From Anderseniella sp051010195 (GTDB taxonomy: Bacteria; Pseudomonadota; Alphaproteobacteria; Rhizobiales; Aestuariivirgaceae): DNA of 8,529 bases. Position numbers and translations under genes: made by a program. This document shows, one piece after another, positions 5,745 to 8,529 of this stretch. Every line of letters begins with the position of its first letter. The stretch's first letter is position 1. A model generated the notes under the pieces. That model was not told the DNA's origin. It saw only the letters and a list, made by a program, of their open reading frames with translations, and made no database searches. The DNA lies in contig JBPCVV010000175.1 in assembly GCA_051010195.1 (NCBI GenBank), positions 1-8,529 of the forward strand, written 5' to 3'.

Positions 5745-7331
5745 TCAATATCCGCACGCAAATCCGTCCTTGCGCGGTTCAGAGCCTGCGCACAGCATGT
5801 TGCTGTCAGGATCAATCGCAATGATCTGACCGCCGCCGTAAGGCTCTTCCGGGCGATGAACCGCATGACCCAGCGCCGCCAGACCGTCCGCGACGTGCTG
5901 CGGCACACCCTGTTCAAGCCCCAGTTGCCCGTCTTCGTGAAAAGCGCGCGGAAACTCCAGGGCCTCCTGCGGATCCATTCCATAGACATAGCGGTTGACC
6001 ATCATCGCCACGTGGCCCATCGGCTGGTAGGCGCCGCCCATCACGCCGAACGACTGCACGATTTTTCCGTTCTCACGCACCATGGCCGGAATGATGGTGT
6101 GCAGCGGACGTTTGCCGGGACCGATACAATTGGGGTGGCCCGGCACCGCAGAAAATCCGGCACCACGGTTTTGCAGGATGATGCCCGTCTTCAGTGTCAC
6201 CACACCTGACCCGAAGCCATGAAAGATGGAATTGATGAACGATACCGCCAGACGGTCCTTGTCCACGACACTCAGATAGACCGTGTCGGAACCCGGTAGC
6301 GGCACCACATTTTCAGGTTCCGGGATTACCCGGTCCATGGAGATCTGTGCCGCCAGCATGTCTGTCATCTGGTCAGACAGAAGCTCGTCAACCGGAATGT
6401 CTGCGAAATCCTGATCGGCAATGTGGCGGTTGCGGATAACCCACGCCAGCCGGATGGCCTCAATTTCCAGGTGGCGGCGCTCGACGCTCTCCGGGGCATA
6501 TCGCGACAGGTCGAACCGACTGAGAATGTTGAGCGCCACAAGGGCTGTCAGCCCGGTGCCGTTCGGCGGTATCTCGAGAATTTCCCGGCCCTGGAACACC
6601 GTGCCGATCGGGGTGACCCAGGATGCCCTGGTCGCTGCCAGGTCTTCCATGGTGATCAGGCTGCCCTTGGCTTTGAGCGTTGCCGCAATGTCTTCAGCCA
6701 CGCTACCGCTGTAAAATCCATCCCGGCCCCTGGCCGCAATGACTTCCAGCGTGTCGGCCAGTGCCGGCTGTTTCACCAGCTGTCCTGCCACAGGCGCCTT
6801 GCCGCCGGGCAGGTAATGCATCCGGCCGCCCTCATCGAAACCGAGGAAATCTGTCAGCCCGGCCCAGTCATGCGCGGTTCGCGGGCCCACCGGGTGTCCG
6901 TCGCGGGCAAGCCTGATGGCCGGCTGCAACAGGTCGCCCAAAGACTTTGTGCCGAACCGGTCCAGCAGCTCAGCCCAGCCGTCCACCGCGCCGGGAACGG
7001 TAATGGCATGCACACTATCGGTTGCGATTTCTGTGAGGTCCGACGCCTTCAGCCAGGCCTCGTCGGCATGCATGCTGGCACGGCCGGATCCGTTGAGCCC
7101 GGTCACCTCGCCGTCAGGTGTGCCGATCAGCGCAAAACAGTCACCACCAATGGCTGTCATCTGCGGCTCGGTCACGCACAGGATCGCCGATGCCGCGATG
7201 GCTGCATCTGCCGCATTGCCGCCTGCCCGCAACACATCCACCGCCGCCAATGACGCCTGTGGCGACGATGTCGCCACACAAGCCTCCGCTGCATACACAG
7301 CGGAGCGTCCCGAAACATGAAAATTTCTCAT
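5745..7331 (-). CDS. Gamma-glutamyltransferase-family Ntn-hydrolase (amidohydrolase-like; substrate uncertain)
   Basis: A 528-residue proenzyme of the GGT family. The N-terminal part has SPQASLAAVDVLRAGGNAADAA (23 onward), typical of the large subunit. Thr350, in DTVYLSVVDKD, is the expected autocleavage site and nucleophile, giving a large subunit of about 349 and a small one of about 179 residues. No signal peptide is visible, so a cytoplasmic location is likely, unlike periplasmic E. coli GGT. Aligned by eye without gaps from the nucleophile, the E. coli residues Asn411, Gln430 and Asp433 that hold the gamma-glutamyl group become Phe370, Arg389 and Gly392. The Ser-Ser pair region reads FGVMGGAYQPMGH (428-440). 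This pattern resembles GGT-like amidohydrolases such as oxamate amidohydrolase HpxW more than true GGT. AAAAGG lies 8 nt before the ATG. It is convergent with phaR and divergent from fhs. Confidence 0.85.
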   Translation of the reverse strand: MRNFHVSGRSAVYAAEACVATSSPQASLAAVDVLRAGGNAADAAIAASAILCVTEPQMTAIGGDCFALIGTPDGEVTGLNGSGRASMHADEAWLKASDLTEIATDSVHAITVPGAVDGWAELLDRFGTKSLGDLLQPAIRLARDGHPVGPRTAHDWAGLTDFLGFDEGGRMHYLPGGKAPVAGQLVKQPALADTLEVIAARGRDGFYSGSVAEDIAATLKAKGSLITMEDLAATRASWVTPIGTVFQGREILEIPPNGTGLTALVALNILSRFDLSRYAPESVERRHLEIEAIRLAWVIRNRHIADQDFADIPVDELLSDQMTDMLAAQISMDRVIPEPENVVPLPGSDTVYLSVVDKDRLAVSFINSIFHGFGSGVVTLKTGIILQNRGAGFSAVPGHPNCIGPGKRPLHTIIPAMVRENGKIVQSFGVMGGAYQPMGHVAMMVNRYVYGMDPQEALEFPRAFHEDGQLGLEQGVPQHVADGLAALGHAVHRPEEPYGGGQIIAIDPDSNMLCAGSEPRKDGFACGY

Positions 7332-7393
7332 ATCAAGTGCCTTTTCATCATCTATTGGCAGGTCCTACCGGTTGGGCGTATTAAGGGTGCTTC

Positions 7394-7421
7394 AAACTAG
7401 GCGTCTCATCGGTATGGTCAA
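7394..7421 (-). promoter_or_regulatory. Candidate promoter of the GGT-family gene
   Basis: On the minus strand TTGACC (7421-7416) is a good -35 box, followed after 16 bp by TAGTTT (7399-7394), which has the T-A-...-T of a -10 box. Transcription would start about 55 nt upstream of the ATG at 7331. The rest of the 208-bp spacer towards fhs holds no repeat or small gene that I can support, and no convincing fhs promoter could be placed. Confidence 0.35.
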
Positions 7422-7539
7422 GGCCAGTAACAACGGTTTCACGCTCCGGGACACGCTTTAGCCCAGCGCTTACACTCACGAATACCCGCAGAATAGCGGT
7501 AAATTGCATCAAAAAGCCGGAACTCAGGAGGACTACCAA

Positions 7540-8529
7540 ATGGCATCGGTGAAATCAGATATCGAGATCGCCCGCGAAGCAACCATGAAACCGATCATGG
7601 AAATCGGTGCCAAGATCGGCATCGATGATCAGCACCTCATTCCCTACGGTCATACCAAGGCAAAAATCTCCGCCGAATTCATCAAGTCCGTGCAGGGCAA
7701 TGATGACGGCAATCTGATCCTGGTCACCGCCATCAACCCGACACCGGCCGGCGAAGGCAAGACGACGACCACTGTCGGCCTGGGTGACGGCCTGAACGCC
7801 ATCGGCAAGAAAGCCATGATCTGCATTCGCGAAGCTTCGCTTGGCCCCTGCTTCGGCATGAAGGGCGGTGCAGCCGGCGGCGGCTACGCGCAGGTGGTTC
7901 CCATGGAAGACATGAACCTGCACTTCACCGGTGACTTCCACGCCATCACCTCTGCCCACAACCTGCTGTCGGCCATGCTCGACAACCACGTCTACTGGGG
8001 CAACAAGCTCGACATCGACGTTCGCCGGGTGTCGTGGCGCCGGGTCATGGACATGAACGACCGCGCCCTGCGCCAGATCGTGTGCAACCTGGGCGGCGTG
8101 GCCAACGGCTTCCCGCGCGAAGCCGGTTTCGACATCACGGTTGCCTCCGAAGTTATGGCCATCCTGTGCCTGGCCACCGACATTGACGACTTGCAGCGCC
8201 GGCTTGGCGATATCATTGTCGCCTACAAGCGTGACCGCTCTCCGGTCTACTGCCGCGACATCAAGGCGGACGGCGCCATGACCGTGCTGCTGAAAGACGC
8301 AATCCAGCCGAACCTGGTGCAGACGCTGGAAAACAACCCGGCCTTTGTGCACGGCGGCCCGTTCGCCAATATCGCCCATGGCTGCAATTCGGTGATGGCC
8401 ACCACCACGGCCCTGAAGATTGCTGACTACGTGGTCACCGAAGCAGGTTTCGGTGCCGACCTTGGGGCGGAGAAATTCTTCGACATAAAATGTCGCAAGG
8501 CCGGCCTCAAGCCTGATGCTGTGGTGCTG
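7540..8529 (+). CDS. fhs: Formate-tetrahydrofolate ligase (N-terminal 330 residues, runs off right edge)
   Basis: The first 330 codons are open to the right edge; the full enzyme is about 555 residues. The ATP-binding P-loop TPAGEGKTTTT is at 68-78, the family signature MKGGAAGGGYAQVVPM at 107-122, then NLHFTGDFHAITSAHNLL (126-143) and EAGFGADLGAEKFFDIKC (301-318), all strongly conserved in this family. The second PROSITE signature (VATxRALKxHGG) would lie beyond the edge. The enzyme makes 10-formyltetrahydrofolate from formate, tetrahydrofolate and ATP in one-carbon metabolism, in the cytoplasm. A near-perfect Shine-Dalgarno AGGAGG (7526-7531) lies 8 nt before the ATG, suggesting strong translation. 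It stands divergent from the GGT-family gene, with no visible pathway link. Whether folD or other C1 genes follow cannot be seen. Confidence 0.97.
   Translation, partial: MASVKSDIEIAREATMKPIMEIGAKIGIDDQHLIPYGHTKAKISAEFIKSVQGNDDGNLILVTAINPTPAGEGKTTTTVGLGDGLNAIGKKAMICIREASLGPCFGMKGGAAGGGYAQVVPMEDMNLHFTGDFHAITSAHNLLSAMLDNHVYWGNKLDIDVRRVSWRRVMDMNDRALRQIVCNLGGVANGFPREAGFDITVASEVMAILCLATDIDDLQRRLGDIIVAYKRDRSPVYCRDIKADGAMTVLLKDAIQPNLVQTLENNPAFVHGGPFANIAHGCNSVMATTTALKIADYVVTEAGFGADLGAEKFFDIKCRKAGLKPDAVVL

Noticed and set aside
7555..8379. A 274-codon open frame antisense to fhs
   Set aside because: It mirrors the fhs codons; the fhs frame carries the P-loop and family signatures and a strong ribosome binding site, while the antisense frame has no family resemblance.

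Overview
The window is an ordinary stretch of bacterial chromosome, most likely from an alphaproteobacterium. The best evidence is a PHA-type repressor gene (phaR, called aniA in rhizobia) divergent from phaA-phaB. A gloB gene divergent from an atypical small methyltransferase also fits, an arrangement I recall from alphaproteobacteria. Codon use favours G or C at third positions throughout, no gene looks foreign in composition, and there is no integrase, transposase, CRISPR array, tRNA or rRNA. The order (Hyphomicrobiales or another) cannot be fixed from this window.

Layout, left to right. Positions 1-149 (minus) hold the N-terminal part of an AroQ-type chorismate mutase that runs off the left edge. 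Positions 242-997 (minus) are a class I methyltransferase-fold protein, divergent from gloB (1042-1770, plus), the glyoxalase II of methylglyoxal detoxification. gloB converges on a two-repeat Ca2+/Na+ antiporter gene (1793-2734, minus). Next come phaB (2870-3595, minus) and phaA (3626-4813, minus), which read as one operon phaA-phaB. phaR (5102-5716, plus) diverges from them. A gamma-glutamyltransferase-family gene (5745-7331, minus) converges on phaR, and the right edge is the first 330 codons of fhs (7540-8529, plus), formate-tetrahydrofolate ligase.

The coherent functional unit is the polyhydroxybutyrate module. PhaA condenses two acetyl-CoA, PhaB reduces acetoacetyl-CoA to (R)-3-hydroxybutyryl-CoA, and PhaR is the repressor that senses PHB. 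The polymerase phaC, the depolymerase and phasins are not here. The 288-bp phaA/phaR divergent spacer carries three copies of the heptamer TGCAATG. Two of them form TGC-AAT-GCA dyads, one inside a perfect 9-bp inverted repeat and one just after a candidate phaR -10 box. They are good candidates for PhaR operators. A clear rho-independent terminator follows phaB. Between it and the antiporter gene lies a second, 16-bp stem whose two imperfect positions are G-U wobbles only on the antiporter's strand, which suggests an RNA leader element.

The remaining genes are metabolic housekeeping with no visible functional link to one another. I found no undescribed multi-gene system. The points most worth following are the PhaR operator layout, the antiporter leader hairpin, and the GGT-family enzyme, whose substrate-recognition residues differ from true gamma-glutamyltransferases.
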